From the NCBI RefSeq assembly GCF_033115175.1, contig NC_084840.1:75407179-75471178 (forward strand): 64,000 nt of DNA, in the 5' to 3' direction. The notes beneath the pieces were generated by a model. It saw nothing but the letters and a program-made list of their open reading frames with translations, made no database searches and was not told where the DNA came from. The stretch is from Lepus europaeus (Eukaryota > Chordata > Mammalia > Lagomorpha > Leporidae). Below are positions 33,901-44,259 of the stretch, in pieces (position 1 is the stretch's first letter; every line of letters starts with the position of its first letter). The position numbers and the translations under genes were made by a program.

Positions 33901-34745
33901 TTATGCTGTTATCCTCATTTACTTCCAGAAAATTTTTGATTTCTCTTTTAATTTCTTCTATGACCCATTGTTCATTCATGAGCATGTTGTCCAATCTCCA
34001 TGTGTTTGCACGTGCTCTAGGGATTCCTGAGTTGCCAATTTCCAATTTCATTCCTTTGTGGTCTGAGAAGCTGCATGGTATGATTCTAATTCTTTTGAAT
34101 TTGCTGAGACTTGCTTTATGGCCTAGTATGTGGTCAATCCTAGAGAAGGTTCCATGTACTGCTGAGAAGAATGTAAAGTCCTTAGATGTAGGATGAAATG
34201 TTCTGTAGATATCTGTTAGATCCATTTGGGCTATAGTGTCATTTAAATCTACTGTATCCTTGTTGATCTTCTGTTCTGTTGATCTGTCTATCTCTGAGAG
34301 TGGAGTATTGAAGTCCCCCAGTACTACTGTGTTGGGGTCTAAGTCTCCCTTTAAGTCCCTTAACAAGTCTTTTAAGTAAGCTTGTGCCCTGTAATTAGGT
34401 GCATATACATTGATAATCGTTATATCTTCCTGTTGAATGGATCCCTTAATCATTATATAGTGCCCCTCTGTCTCTCCTAACAGTTTTTGTGGTAAAGTTT
34501 ATGTTGTCCGATATTAAGATGGCTACGCCCGCTCTCTTTTCATTTCTGTTGGCATGGTATATCTTTTTCCAGCCTTTCACTCTCAGCCTGTATGGATCAT
34601 TGTTGGATAGATGGGTTTCTTGTAAGCAGCAAAAGGATGGGTTTTGTTCCTTAACCCAATCAGCCAATCGGTGTCTTTTGACTGGACAGTTCAAGCCATT
34701 AACATTCAATGAGACTATTGAGAAGGAGTAACTTTGCCCTGCCAT
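30912..34745 (-). pseudogene. L1 ORF2: L1 ORF2 (endonuclease/reverse transcriptase), disrupted
   Basis: It starts at 34745 with MAGQSYSFSIVSLNVNGLN. The APE-type endonuclease follows: QETHLS near the start, [11 protein letters not shown] at about 34310 and [12 protein letters not shown] at about 34050. The reverse transcriptase has [16 protein letters not shown] and the catalytic FADD at about 32640-32628. The C-terminal cysteine motif [18 protein letters not shown] is at about 31330. Breaks: (1) a small deletion and frameshift near 34450-34480 by comparison with the second L1; (2) a tandem GAGTATTTATT duplication at 33108-33137 that shifts the frame between 33125 and 33086; (3) TGA at 31827-31829 after KDLNL, with the frame open again to 30912. 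The catalytic residues themselves are intact. Such proteins nick target DNA and reverse-transcribe the element's own RNA, and also supply activity for SINEs. Confidence 0.93.
33108..33137. repeat. Short tandem duplication in L1 ORF2
   Basis: Three near-identical units of TATTGAGTATT. The homologous stretch in the second L1 (about 60755-60770) has no such repeat, so it arose after the copies separated. It shifts the ORF2 frame. Confidence 0.8.
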
Positions 34746-34858
34746 TAGCCAAAGATACTTTCTAATATGTGGCTTGAGATTCCTGTGATCTTTTGGTGTG
34801 AGGTTTCCTACCTTTACCTTCTTTCATATTGGTGACCGTGTTTCTGTGTTTCTGTATG

Positions 34859-35851
34859 TTACACATCTTTAAGCATCTTTTGCAGGGCTGGACGAGTGGC
34901 GACAAATTCTTTCAATTTCTGTTTGCTGTGAAAGGTCTTTATTTCACCTTCATTCATAAATGAGAGCTTTGCAGGATATAGTATTCTGGGCTGGCAGTTT
35001 TTCTCTCTTAGCACCTGGGCTATGTCTCGCCATTCTCTCCTAGCTTGTAGAGTTTCTGAAGAGAAGTCAGCTGTGAGTCTAATTGGAGATCCTCTGAGAG
35101 TAATCTGGCGTTTCTCTCTTGCACATTTTAGGATCTTTTCTTTGTGTTTCACTGTGGTGAGTTTGATTACGACGTGTCGTGGTGAGGATCTCTTTTGGTC
35201 ATGTTTATTAGGGGTTCTATGAGCTTCCTGTATTAGGATGTTTCTGTCTTTCTCCAAACCTGGGAAATTTTCTGCTAGTATCTCACTAAAAAGGCCTTCT
35301 AATCCTTTCTCTCTCTCCATGCCTTCAGGTACTCCTAGAACCCGAATGTTGGGTTTTTTGAGAGTATCCTGTAGATTCCTGACAGTATTTTTTAGATTTC
35401 TGATTTCTTCTTCTTTTCTTTGATTTGATTGTTTCCTTTCCTGTTCTCTGTCTTCTAATTCCGATATTCTCTCTTCTGCTTCATCCAGTCTGTTTTTAAG
35501 GCTCTCTAATGTGTTTGTCATTTGATCTATTGAGTTCTTCATTTCATTGTGGTTTTTTGTCACTATCTTAGTTTCCTGTTCTACTAGTTGTTTCATTTCA
35601 TTTTGATTCCTCCTTAATATTTCATTTTCACGTGAGAGATTTTCTATCTTGTCCATGAAGGATTTCTGTAGTTCAAGAATTTGTTTTTGAGAACTTCTTA
35701 ATGTTCTTATCAGTTTTTTGAGATCTGCTTCTTGCATTTCCTCTGTCTCTTCATCTTCATAATCTTGCATTGGCGTGTCTTGTTCATTTGGAGGCATCAT
35801 AGTGTCTTCCTTGCTCTTGTTAACTCTGCTTCTACGTTTGTTGTTTGGCAT
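34859..35851 (-). CDS. L1 ORF1: L1 ORF1 protein, intact 330 codons
   Basis: The reading frame is uninterrupted from MPNNKRRSRVNKSKED to LQKMLKDV. Layout: a basic N-terminus; an acidic stretch at about residues 25-45; a long coiled coil rich in E, K, N, Q and L at about 45-160 (for example SRENEILRRNQNEMKQLVEQ) that should trimerise; an RRM-like domain beginning NIRVLGVPEGMERE at about 168; and the C-terminal nucleic-acid-binding domain (REWRDIAQVLREKNCQPRIL). L1 ORF1 proteins coat L1 RNA and act as chaperones during retrotransposition. The length is close to that of other mammalian ORF1 proteins. The second L1 in the window retains only the last part of this ORF. Confidence 0.93.
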   Translation of the reverse strand: MPNNKRRSRVNKSKEDTMMPPNEQDTPMQDYEDEETEEMQEADLKKLIRTLRSSQKQILELQKSFMDKIENLSRENEILRRNQNEMKQLVEQETKIVTKNHNEMKNSIDQMTNTLESLKNRLDEAEERISELEDREQERKQSNQRKEEEIRNLKNTVRNLQDTLKKPNIRVLGVPEGMEREKGLEGLFSEILAENFPGLEKDRNILIQEAHRTPNKHDQKRSSPRHVVIKLTTVKHKEKILKCAREKRQITLRGSPIRLTADFSSETLQARREWRDIAQVLREKNCQPRILYPAKLSFMNEGEIKTFHSKQKLKEFVATRPALQKMLKDV

Positions 35852-36757
35852 GTTGGAGATAATTTATGTTTTTTTTTTTTGCTGTGGTGTTTTTTTCTCG
35901 TTATACTATGCCTCTAGGTGGGCTGTTTTGATGGATCCTTAGGGGCTGTGGTGGGTGTGGCCAGTGAGTTCTGTTTGATTCTTCAGGTTTGAGGCTTTGC
36001 AAAAAGTGACTCTCCTTGCTCCTTGCTGGATCTCTCTCTGTCTCTCTATTTTTTTTTTTTTGACTCAGTTGGGAAGTAGTTCTGAATGGCTCCCGTTGAT
36101 TTCTGCGCCGGGTAGATTTTGCGGCTCGTCTCCCGAAGTTGGTTTTCCACGCGGTGGGCTCTTTGTAGGTCCTCTGTGTCCTCTCTAGGCGCTGTCGCCT
36201 AGGGCAAGCCGGGCCACACAATCACCGCCGCCGCCGCCGCCGCCACTGCTGTGGTGCCTGCGCGCTCTCCCCGGGACTGGGACTGTGGAGAGAGGCGCTC
36301 GGGACGCTGCCGCCGACGCCGCTGCCACTGTAGTACCTGCGCGCGCTCCCCGGGACTGGGATCTCCGTGAGAGGCGCTCGGCACGCCGCCGCCGCCACCG
36401 CCGCCGCTGTAGTGTCCGCGCGCGCTCCCCGGGATTGGGACCGTGGAAAGAGGCACTCGGGACTCCACCGCTGCTGCCGCCACTGCCGCCGCGGCAGAGC
36501 TGCAGGCGGAGGCGGGAGGAGGAGAGTTTCTGAGGCTTTTGTCTTACCTCTCGTTCCTGCGCTGGCAAGACTCTGCGGCTCGGCTCCTGCGGCTGGGTTT
36601 CCACGCAGTGAGCTCTCTGTGTCACATCCACTAGATCCGGAAGCGTTTCCTCTGCAGTTTTTTTCTTGAGTCTTTTCCCAAGGCCACAGTAATTCCACTT
36701 TTATGAAACTTTATTTTCGTAGACTAATGGCGCACGTCCTCACTATCCGCCATCTTC
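35852..36757 (-). promoter_or_regulatory. L1 5' UTR (internal promoter region), CpG-rich
   Basis: 906 bp between the L1 5' end (GAAGATGGCGGATAGTGAGG on the minus strand) and the ORF1 start. It is strikingly richer in G+C and CpG than anything else in the window. L1 5' UTRs hold an internal RNA polymerase II promoter that reads into the element. The opening AAGATGGCG is a YY1-type motif, as found at the start of human L1. The survival of CpGs suggests a recent insertion. Confidence 0.8.
36224..36505 (-). repeat. 79-bp tandem array in the L1 5' UTR
   Basis: Three full units and a partial fourth. The anchor CTCCCCGGG recurs at 36267, 36346 and 36425, exactly 79 bp apart. Each unit combines a (CCG)n stretch, GCGCGCTCCCCGGGA and GAGAGGCGCTCGG. 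A purer (CCG)n run lies at about 36224-36243. Confidence 0.88.
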
Positions 36758-36770
36758 GCAAATGTGCTTT
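36758..36770. repeat. L1 target-site duplication, right copy
   Basis: GCAAATGTGCTTT, identical to 29453-29465. It marks the true 5' end of the L1. Confidence 0.9.
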
Positions 36771-36784
36771 AAATTTATTTCACC

Positions 36785-36905
36785 TTGACTTTATTTTTTA
36801 AAAAAATTTTATTTAAGGTATACAAATTTATGTATTTCATGTATACAGATTTAGGAATATAGTGATACTTCTCTTCCAAACCTCTCTAATGGGCTCTTTC
36901 CTTGC
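36785..36905 (-). repeat. Possible ancient L1 3' end
   Basis: AAAATTTTATTTAAGGTATAC and ATACAGATTTAGGAATATAG, then a pyrimidine-rich stretch. Similar to 6085-6335. Low certainty. Confidence 0.35.
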
Positions 36906-37493
36906 TTTGTTATGTTGTATGTCTGTCACATTCCTTTTCAAACAGAATATATTCTCCAGAGTTGATCTTGCTAATAGGGATGACACAAATTTTTGGCACA
37001 TTAACTGGTATTTTCAACATAATATTCTTCCTTATTCTAAGAACATGAATTTTGTGTAAAAATCCACACTTCCTTGAGCTCAAAGAACACCCACTAGTAG
37101 GATATATAACCATAAGAGTCATAAGGATAATTTAGTTCCAACTTTGCCCATGGTTATTGTGAAGTAATAACTATAGAAGAAACAAGAAGGGTCAAGGAGG
37201 AATCATTCCTCATTTGGAGAGAGAAATAGACCCTCCTCACCCTTAGTGCCAGCCTCTTCTTAACAGCCTCTTGTAGTAATCAAGTGAAAAATGATTTGCC
37301 TGGCTGAACAAGATATATCTGGCACCTAAGTCCCTTCCAGATTTTGCCCAGGGGTATTTACCACAAGAAAGACAACATCCACAGAAATACCAGGCGCTTA
37401 TTACAGCTGAAGCCCTTACTGGGCTGAACACACATATGCAGACATATGCTCACACTTATACAATCCTACAGTCCAACACATACACACACACGA

Positions 37494-37585
37494 GGGGAGT
37501 TCAAAAAGTTTGTAGAAAATGCATTGTAGGAACAAACTTTTCATGGTTTAAGAAAATATTTCCACCAGTATAAACTGATCTTGAT
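37494..37585 (+). mobile_element. Candidate mariner-like fragment
   Basis: GGAGTTCAAAAAGTTTGTAG, AAAATGCATTG and CCAGTATAAACTGATCTTGA resemble one end and the inner part of the candidate MITE at 28222-28490 (in complement). The second terminus is not seen, and a CSINE follows directly. Confidence 0.42.
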
Positions 37586-37910
37586 TGTTAAAGATGTGTT
37601 TACTTACTTGAGAGGCATAGTCACAGAGAGAGGGAGAGACAGAGAGAGAGGTCTTCCATCTGTTGGTTCACTCCCCAGATGGGCACAACAGCTGGAGCTG
37701 CACTGATCGAAAGCCAGGAGCCAGGAGCTTCTTCCAGTCTCCCACAGGGGTGCAGAGGCCCAAGCACTTGGGCCATCTTCTACTGCTTTTGCAGGCCATC
37801 AGCAGGGAGCTGGATAAGAAATGGAGCAGCTGGAACTTGAACCAGTGGCCATATGAGATTGTGGCTCCACAGGTGGATGCCCAACCAACTATACCACAAT
37901 GCTGGCCCCA
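37586..37910 (-). mobile_element. CSINE
   Basis: TTAAAGATGTGTTTACTTAC, AGGTCTTCCATCTGTTGG, head complement ACCACAATGCTGGCCCC. Confidence 0.88.
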
Positions 37911-38652
37911 TAAAATTACCTTTTACTTCCACTTTTACATATACTAATTTTCACTTTATAATTCCCTAAAATAGTTCATTGATTCAAATGTTGTGAAAAA
38001 GAGAATTTTTACATTTCCTTGATAATGTTAAAATGCACAAAATGGTTGACTGTTGAAGTGAGATGGACACTATGAGAGACAGTAACTTGATCAGCTCTTG
38101 TACTGACTGTTGATGTACAATGTAATACTTTATCCATTTTAGTATTTTTTTGTTCTAGTACTATTGGTTGAACTCTGTAATTAACACAATTATTCTTGGG
38201 TGTTTAAATTTTAACTGAAAAGTGATCCCTGTTAAATATAAGAGTGGGAATAAGAGAGGGAGAAGATGTACAATTTGGGACATGCTCAATCGGACTTGCC
38301 CCAAATGGTGGAGTTAGAAATGTGCCAGGGGATTCCAATACAATGCCATCAAGGTGGCATGTACCAATGCCATCTCACTAGTCCAAGTGATCAATTTCAG
38401 TTTTCAATTGATCACACTGAGAGGTCTAAGAGTCAAAGGGATCACACAAACAAGACTAGTGTCTGCTAATACTAACTGATAGAGTCAAAAAGGGAGAGAA
38501 CGATCCAACATGGGAAGTGGGATACACAGCAGACTCATAGAATGGCAAATGTCCTAAACAGCACTCTGGCCTCAGAATCAGCCCTTAAGGCATTTGGATC
38601 AGGCTCAAGAGCCCATGAGAGTATTTTAGGCATGGAAAGCCAAGACACTCTG

Positions 38653-38654
<2 letters not shown>

Positions 38655-38687
<33 letters not shown>
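38655..38687 (+). repeat. Poly-A tract
   Basis: About 33 A within the plus-strand L1 3' UTR, where the full-length L1 has about nine A. It is an expansion, not the element's tail. Confidence 0.9.
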
Positions 38688-38691
<4 letters not shown>

Positions 38692-39052
38692 TATGAAATG
38701 TCTCTGCGAGTGAGATCCCAGTGGAAAGAACAGGGCCATCAGAGATGGAGGTACCTTTCTCTGAAGGGAGGAGAGAACTTCCATTTTGACTTTGACCTTG
38801 TCGGAATAAGATCGAAGTCGGCGAAATCAAAAGGCTTCCATAGCCTTGGCAACTCATGACTAGAGCCTAGGGAGATTACTGATGCCATAAACAAGAGTGT
38901 CAAATTGTTAAGTCAACAAGAGGAGTCACTGTGTACTTACTTCTCATGTGAGATCTGTCCTTAATGTGTTGTCCAATGTGAAGTAATGCTATAACTAGTA
39001 CTGAAACAGTATTTTACACTTTGTGTTTCTGTGTGGGTGCAAACTGATGAAA

Positions 39053-39768
39053 TCTTTTTTTAATTAAACTTTTATTTAATGAATATAAATTTCCAAAGTA
39101 CAGCTTATGGGTTACAATGGCTTCCCCCTCCCAAAACTTCCCTCCCACCCACAACCCTCCCCTTTCCCGCTCCCTCTCCCCTTCCATTCACATCATGATT
39201 CATTTTCAATTCTCTTTATATACAAAAGATCAGCTTAGTATATATTAGGTAATGATTTCAACAGTTTGCCCCCATATAGCAACACAAAGTGGAAAAAAAA
39301 TACTGTTGGAGTACTAGTTATAGCATTAAATAAGAGTGTACAGCACATTAAAGACAGAGATCCTACATAATATTTTTTTAAAAATTAATTAATTTTCTAT
39401 GCCATTTCCAATTTAACACCAGGTTGTTTTTTTTCATTTCCAAGTATCTTTATATACAGAAGATCAATTCAGTATATACTAAGTAAAGATCTCATCAGTT
39501 TGTACCCATGCAGAAACACAAAGTGTAAAAATACTGTTTCAGTACTAGTTATAGCATCACTGCACATTAGACAACACATTAAGGACAGTTCCTACATGGG
39601 ATGTAAGTACACAGTGACTTCTGTTGCTGACTTAACAATTCGACACTCCTGTTCATGGCGTCAGTAATCTCCCTAGGCTCTAGTCATGAGTTGCCAGGGC
39701 TATGGAAGCCTTTAGAGTTCACTGACTTTGATCTTATTCCGATAGGGTCATAGTCAAAGTGGAATCGA
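39053..39768 (-). mobile_element. Minus-strand L1 3' fragment nested in a plus-strand L1
   Basis: T-run, TTAATTAAACTTTTATTTAATG, pyrimidine tract 39120-39184, module B, internal T8 (39427-39434), module A, then ATAGGGTCATAGTCAAAGTGG. It overlaps the same L1 region as 38780-39052 in opposite orientation, giving a roughly 290-bp inverted repeat. Confidence 0.87.
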
Positions 39769-39820
39769 TCTTCTGTATATAAAGATAATTAAAAATGAAA
39801 AAAAAATGTATGGTTGATAT

Positions 39821-40153
39821 TTTTTTTCTTTCTAAAGATTTTGATTATTATTTGAGAGGTTGAGTTACAGACAGAAAGAGGGAGAGACAGAGAGAAAGGT
39901 CTTCCATACACTGGTTCACTCACCAAATGGTTGCGATGGCTAGAGCAGGGCTGATCTGAAGCCAGGAGCCAGGAGCTTCTTCCAGGTCTCCCATGCAGGA
40001 GCAGGGGCTCAAGTACTGGGGCCATCTTCTACTGCTTTCCCAGGCAATAGCAGAGAGCTGGATCTGAATAGGAGCAGCAGGGATACGACTGCCACCTATA
40101 TGGTATGTTGGCTCTGCAGGCAGAGGCTTGGCCCACTATATCACAGCGCTGAA
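39821..40153 (-). mobile_element. CSINE
   Basis: TTCTAAAGATTTTGATTATT, AGAGAAAGGTCTTCC, head complement TATCACAGCGCTGAACC. Confidence 0.85.
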
Positions 40154-41119
40154 CCAAAGCACTGTTTTATAAATGTTTTTGTCACTGATTTTATAGATTA
40201 TTATATATTATATATAATGTATTATATATTATTATTCTAGATTATTCTAGATTACTTAGAACATGCTTTACTTGAGCTTTGATAGTATTATGACTCTGTA
40301 GAGATGAGAGTTTATTTAGGAAATTGAATCTCAGTGGAAAACAGTTCTAACATAGGGTTAGGATATTGCTGAATGCATTGAGAAACTTTAAATGTGAATT
40401 TTCTGCTCTCTCATGGCCATCTCTCAAAATACAGCCAAAGCTGTATGAGAATGAAGACAATTAAAGTATACAGAGTACAACCCAAGAAGCAAATCACTTT
40501 CCCCATTTTAGAGGTTTGAGGTTCTGAAAAATCACCTCACTTGATTTCCTCATTTAATTTTGCATCGTGGATTAGGGATGTGGCCAGCCAGTTAAGCAGA
40601 GCCGAATCCCATACAGGCACAGGTTCTGGTGCTGCTGCTGTGTGTTTTTTTCTTTCCCCATGACTAATCGGTGTTGAGGATCAGTACACAGACATTTCAA
40701 TTGGTACACAACTCTTCACATGTGTACCTAAAATCTAAAAAACTATGGCTTGTCCTTCTTTTATTTAAAGTTATTCCTGTCACTTCCCAGCTTCAAATTT
40801 GGAGGCGACTCTTCCTGAAGAGACTATCAAGTACCAGTATCTGCAAAGGTTGCTGTTAACTAATCCCCACCAGTTCACCATTTAATATCATATACATGAC
40901 ATACTCAACTTCTCAATCTTCCACATTACTAGGAGGACTGGACTCCCACAACCAAAGATGTTATGAGCACACAGCGATCAGCAAGCACAGGTTTTCTGTA
41001 GGAAACAGCTCCACTAAACAACATGCGGGAAGTCATGGAAAATACTTGAGACAGATTATATGTCCAATTGTGACTCCAAATTGCCATTTAGTATGTGATG
41101 TATTGTAGGATAGAAAACC
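40154..41119. other. Unassigned DNA
   Basis: Contains an AT-rich imperfect palindrome (about 40196-40232, TATTATATATAATG-type). No gene or recognised repeat. Confidence 0.45.
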
Positions 41120-41434
41120 ATCCCCATTGTGGAGCAGCAGGTTAAGCAAGCATCCCATATGGCATTGATTGGAGTCCTAGCTGTCCCACGTCTGATCCAA
41201 CTCCCTGCTCATGCACCTGGGAAAGCAGTGGAGAATGGCCCAAGCCCTTGGGCCCCTGCACTCACCTGAAGACCTGGATGAAGCACCTGGCCCCTGGCTT
41301 CAGCCTGGCACAGCCCTGGCTGCTGTGGCCATTTGGGGAGTGAATCAGTGGATGAAACATTTCTCTCTCTCTATCCCACTCTCTGTAATCCTGACTTTCA
41401 AATAAAATAAATAAATCTTTAAAAAAAAAAAAGC
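41120..41434 (+). mobile_element. CSINE
   Basis: Diverged head CCCCATTGTGGAGCAGC, core CCTGGGAAAGCAGTGGAG, tail AAATAAAATAAATAAATC plus A12. Confidence 0.86.
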
Positions 41435-42317
41435 ACCTCCAGCTATGGAATGCCAAGCTGATACACAAGACAGTCACAACCTCCCATAATTCAATATCCT
41501 GCTATTTTCTGGTTGCCCCAAAAATAAACTAGCAGAAAATGATTTCCTCTCTTAAAAAATCATGAACCCTTAAAACATGGGATGAAGTTGTCTTCCTTCC
41601 TCCTTAAAAATGTCTCAAGAACTGCCAAAAGAAATTGCATTTACAAAAGAGTTGTTAAAAATATTCCTCTGGATTGTCCAAGAAGGGAGACAGGGAGCTC
41701 TGATGAGACACAATGTTCTATTTGAGTCAAACTTGGCTTCTTTGGCTTCTGTTTCATCAGAGCTGGACTCTCCTCAATTTGAATGTCTCCATTTCCTGCA
41801 CCTGTTTTCTTGCACCTGTTTCTTGCACCTGTTTTCCCTTTGCTCCTCCCTCCCCCTTTGCTTGCACTATTTTGTCTGATGACTTTTCCATCCTGGCTGC
41901 CTGCCTTCCCACGTTGGCAGGAGCAGGTGTCACCCACAGCCTCCCTGACCTGGGCTGAGGCTCTTCAGTCACTGCATCTCAACCAGCATGTCTGTGGTGG
42001 GCCTGCAGGCCACCCAGAGCCTCGTGAGGCTGAGTTTCTTGGCCACTGCCACTCCTCCTGCTGCCGGAACTGCAGCTGGGATCCTAACAGGGGCCACTAC
42101 TTTGTTTCTGATCCAGTCTTGGGAGGGAGAAGAACTTCAACTCAGCTCCATATAGGAGAGCTCATTGCAGCCAGTTTCAGGGTTTGTGTGAAGATCTGTT
42201 AAATAGTCATGCAAGTGTTTTTTATGTTAATAATAATAGCTATGTAAACCATTAGAAGTCAACTGTTCTAAGTATTAATTGAACCAGTTCTTACTTCTAG
42301 CTCAGAACATAGGTATT
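41435..42317. other. Unassigned, partly GC-rich stretch
   Basis: It includes three near-copies of GCACCTGTTTTCTT at about 41798-41835 and a GC-richer part at 41880-42130. Overlapping short ORFs run on both strands with no recognised domain. It may be a decayed LTR or retroposed sequence, but no motif decides. Confidence 0.3.
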
Positions 42318-42950
42318 CCTTTTTATAATTTTATCTATCTATCTATCTATCTATCTGGTCTGCAGAAAGAGAGAAAAAAGAGAGAAAGGGGCCGGCGCTG
42401 TGGCACAGTGGGTTAACACCCTGGCCTGAAGCATCGGTATCCCATATGGGTGCCGGTTCTAATCCCAGCTGCTCCTCTTCCGATTCAGCTCTCTGCTATG
42501 GCCTGGGAAAGCAGTAGAAGATGGCCCAAGTGCTAGGGCCCCTGCACCCACATGGGAGACCTGGAAGAAGCTCCTGGCTCCTGGCTTCGGATTGGCACAG
42601 CTCCAGCTATTGCGGCCATCTGGGGAGTGAACCAGTGGGTAGAAGACCTCTCTCTCTGTCTCTACCTCTCTCTCTGTAACTCTGTCTTTCAAATAAATAA
42701 AATAAATCTTTAAAGAGAAAGAGAGAGAGAGAGATAACATGGCGATAAATGGCGATAACAACCAGGCTGAAGCCAGGAACCAGGAATCCCATTTGTGTCA
42801 CCCACGAGCAGCAGGGGACAAAGCATTTTGGTCATCTAAACCTACTCCCAGGGCACATTAGCAGTGATATTGTTTGGAAACAGAGCAGCCAGGATGGTGG
42901 TATGGCAGGTTCCAAGCAGGGGCTCAACCTGCTGCATCACATCCCTAGCA
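42318..42950 (-). mobile_element. Old CSINE interrupted by a younger CSINE
   Basis: A (TATC)n run at 42331-42356 and a GA-rich stretch lie left of the inner element. The body continues at 42713 with CAGGCTGAAGCCAGGAACC and ends near CAACCTGCTGCATCACATC. Confidence 0.72.
42390..42712 (+). mobile_element. CSINE nested in an older CSINE
   Basis: Head GGCCGGCGCTGTGGCACAGT, core CCTGGGAAAGCAGTAGAAG, tail AAATAAATAAAATAAATC. The insertion site is a GA-rich tract, so the TSD (AGAGAAAG-like) is not unique. Confidence 0.92.
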
Positions 42951-43257
42951 TAAGATAGACATTCTTCTTAATCATAGGCCATGATGGATAAGCTGAGGCA
43001 GAGAAAAAGATAGTACCTTTCCCAAGACTCCACTCTGGGAAATTGTGGAGCAGTTCTCAGCTCTGGGTTCCAGGGTCAGCACACAGCACAACACTATGCC
43101 GCCTTGTTTAGGATGTTACCCTCTTGTGTTGTATGTCCCAAGGAGGGGGAAACACATGTCATGTTCACACTGTGTATCCGGCACCTGGCATGATTACTAC
43201 CGTCCAAACTAAACGTGTGTTTGTTGCAGAGGAGAACTATTTAAACAGCAAGAGTTT

Positions 43258-43512
43258 GAGGCCGACTTTATGGCACAACAGGTGAAGTAACTGCTTTTGA
43301 CACTAGCATCCCTCATCTGTGTACCTGTTGGAAACCCAGTTACTCCACTTCCCATTCAACTCTCTGTTACTTTGCCTGAGAAAGCAGCAGAAAATGATAT
43401 AGGTGCTTGGGTCTGCAAATCACATGGGAGACAAAGATAAAATTCCTGGCTTCTGACTTCAGCCTGGCTCAGAGCAACTATTGCAGGCATTTGGGGGAAT
43501 GAACCCACAAAT

Positions 43513-43564
<52 letters not shown>

Positions 43565-43640
43565 TCCATCCCTCACTCCCCCCTTGCACCTTCTGCTCTT
43601 TTTCTGCTACTCTGCCTTTCAAAGAAGTGTATCTTTTTTA
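43258..43640 (+). mobile_element. Old CSINE with expanded (CT)n
   Basis: Head GAGGCCGACTTTATGGCACA, core GAGAAAGCAGCAGAAAATG, (TC)n microsatellite at 43517-43562, end CTGCCTTTCAAAGAAG. Confidence 0.78.
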
Positions 43641-43875
43641 AATAAGCACAAATTTGCTCCTACTTTTGGAAATTAGCATTATTTGGAAATTAAAACTATC
43701 AGATCTTGGGGAAGAGGTACTTTCTGTTACTCATTCAGCAATCATTTATGATGTTTGTAGTCTGAAACAAATATGTGGTGTTGGGTGAAAGAACACAGGT
43801 AAAATAGGCAATTTTTCCCTCTGTGGTCTTTTTGTTAGGCTGACGAGCAAATCATTATAGATAAGATTCCTATTA

Positions 43876-44095
43876 GGGGCCAGCACTGTTGCCACCTGAA
43901 GTGCCAACATCCCCATATAGGTGCCAATTCAAGTCCAGGCTGTTTCACTTCTCATCCAGCTCTCTGTTATGGTCTGGGAAAGCAGTGGAATGGATGACCT
44001 CTCTCTCTCCCTCCCTCTCTCCCTCTCTCTCTCCTTCCCTCCCTCCCTCTCTCCCTCTCTCTCTCTCAAATAAATAAATAAATCTTTAAAACAAA
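43876..44095 (+). mobile_element. CSINE with internal deletion
   Basis: Head GGGGCCAGCACTGTTGCC to GGGAAAGCAGTGGAATGG, then directly the (CTCC)n tail region and AAATAAATAAATAAATC. About 120 bp of the middle is missing. Confidence 0.83.
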
Positions 44096-44259
44096 TGGTG
44101 AAAGTAAAAAAAATTCTTATTAGCAGGGTTACTATTAATAGAGTTTCATAACAAATCCATACATCAAAAGCTAAGAAACCTGAAAAACAAAAGTAGATTT
44201 GTGATCATAGTTGGAGATTTGAATCCACTACTTAGGAATTGGAAGAGTGATGAGATAGA

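Larger units (their letters stand above)
29466..36757 (-). mobile_element. L1: Full-length L1 (rabbit type), about 7.3 kb
   Basis: Minus-strand order is 5' UTR (36757-35852), ORF1 (35851-34859), a 113-bp spacer, ORF2 (34745-30912), then a long 3' UTR ending in poly(A) (T-run from 29466). A perfect 13-bp TSD flanks it. In the filled-site orientation the insertion junction is TTT/AAAG, a fair L1 endonuclease site. The element is complete at its 5' end, which is uncommon. ORF1 is open but ORF2 has a frameshift, a small tandem duplication and a nonsense codon, so it cannot move autonomously. Confidence 0.95.
38050..39809 (+). mobile_element. 5'-truncated plus-strand L1 3' UTR, split by another L1
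   Basis: 38050-39052 is the complement of about 29880-30895 of the full-length L1. After an inserted minus-strand L1 fragment the plus-strand sequence resumes at ATCGATCTTCTGTATATAAAG and ends AATTAAAAATGA9. A short TSD, ATGGTTGA, is present at 38042-38049 and 39810-39817. The copy ends where the other elements have their internal poly(A), so it has module A only. An A32 run at 38655-38687 is a local expansion. Confidence 0.82.

Noticed and set aside
31396..34731. Plus-strand ORFs of 60-111 codons across the L1
   Set aside because: They are antisense shadows of L1 ORF2, and equivalents occur at 59.3-62.6 kb.
36185..36698. Long overlapping ORFs (94-158 codons) in a CpG island, as for a host gene promoter and first exon
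   Set aside because: The region is the L1 5' UTR with (CCG)n and a 79-bp array. ORFs run on both strands as expected from stop-poor GC-rich DNA, and the L1 start and TSD lie at 36757/36758.
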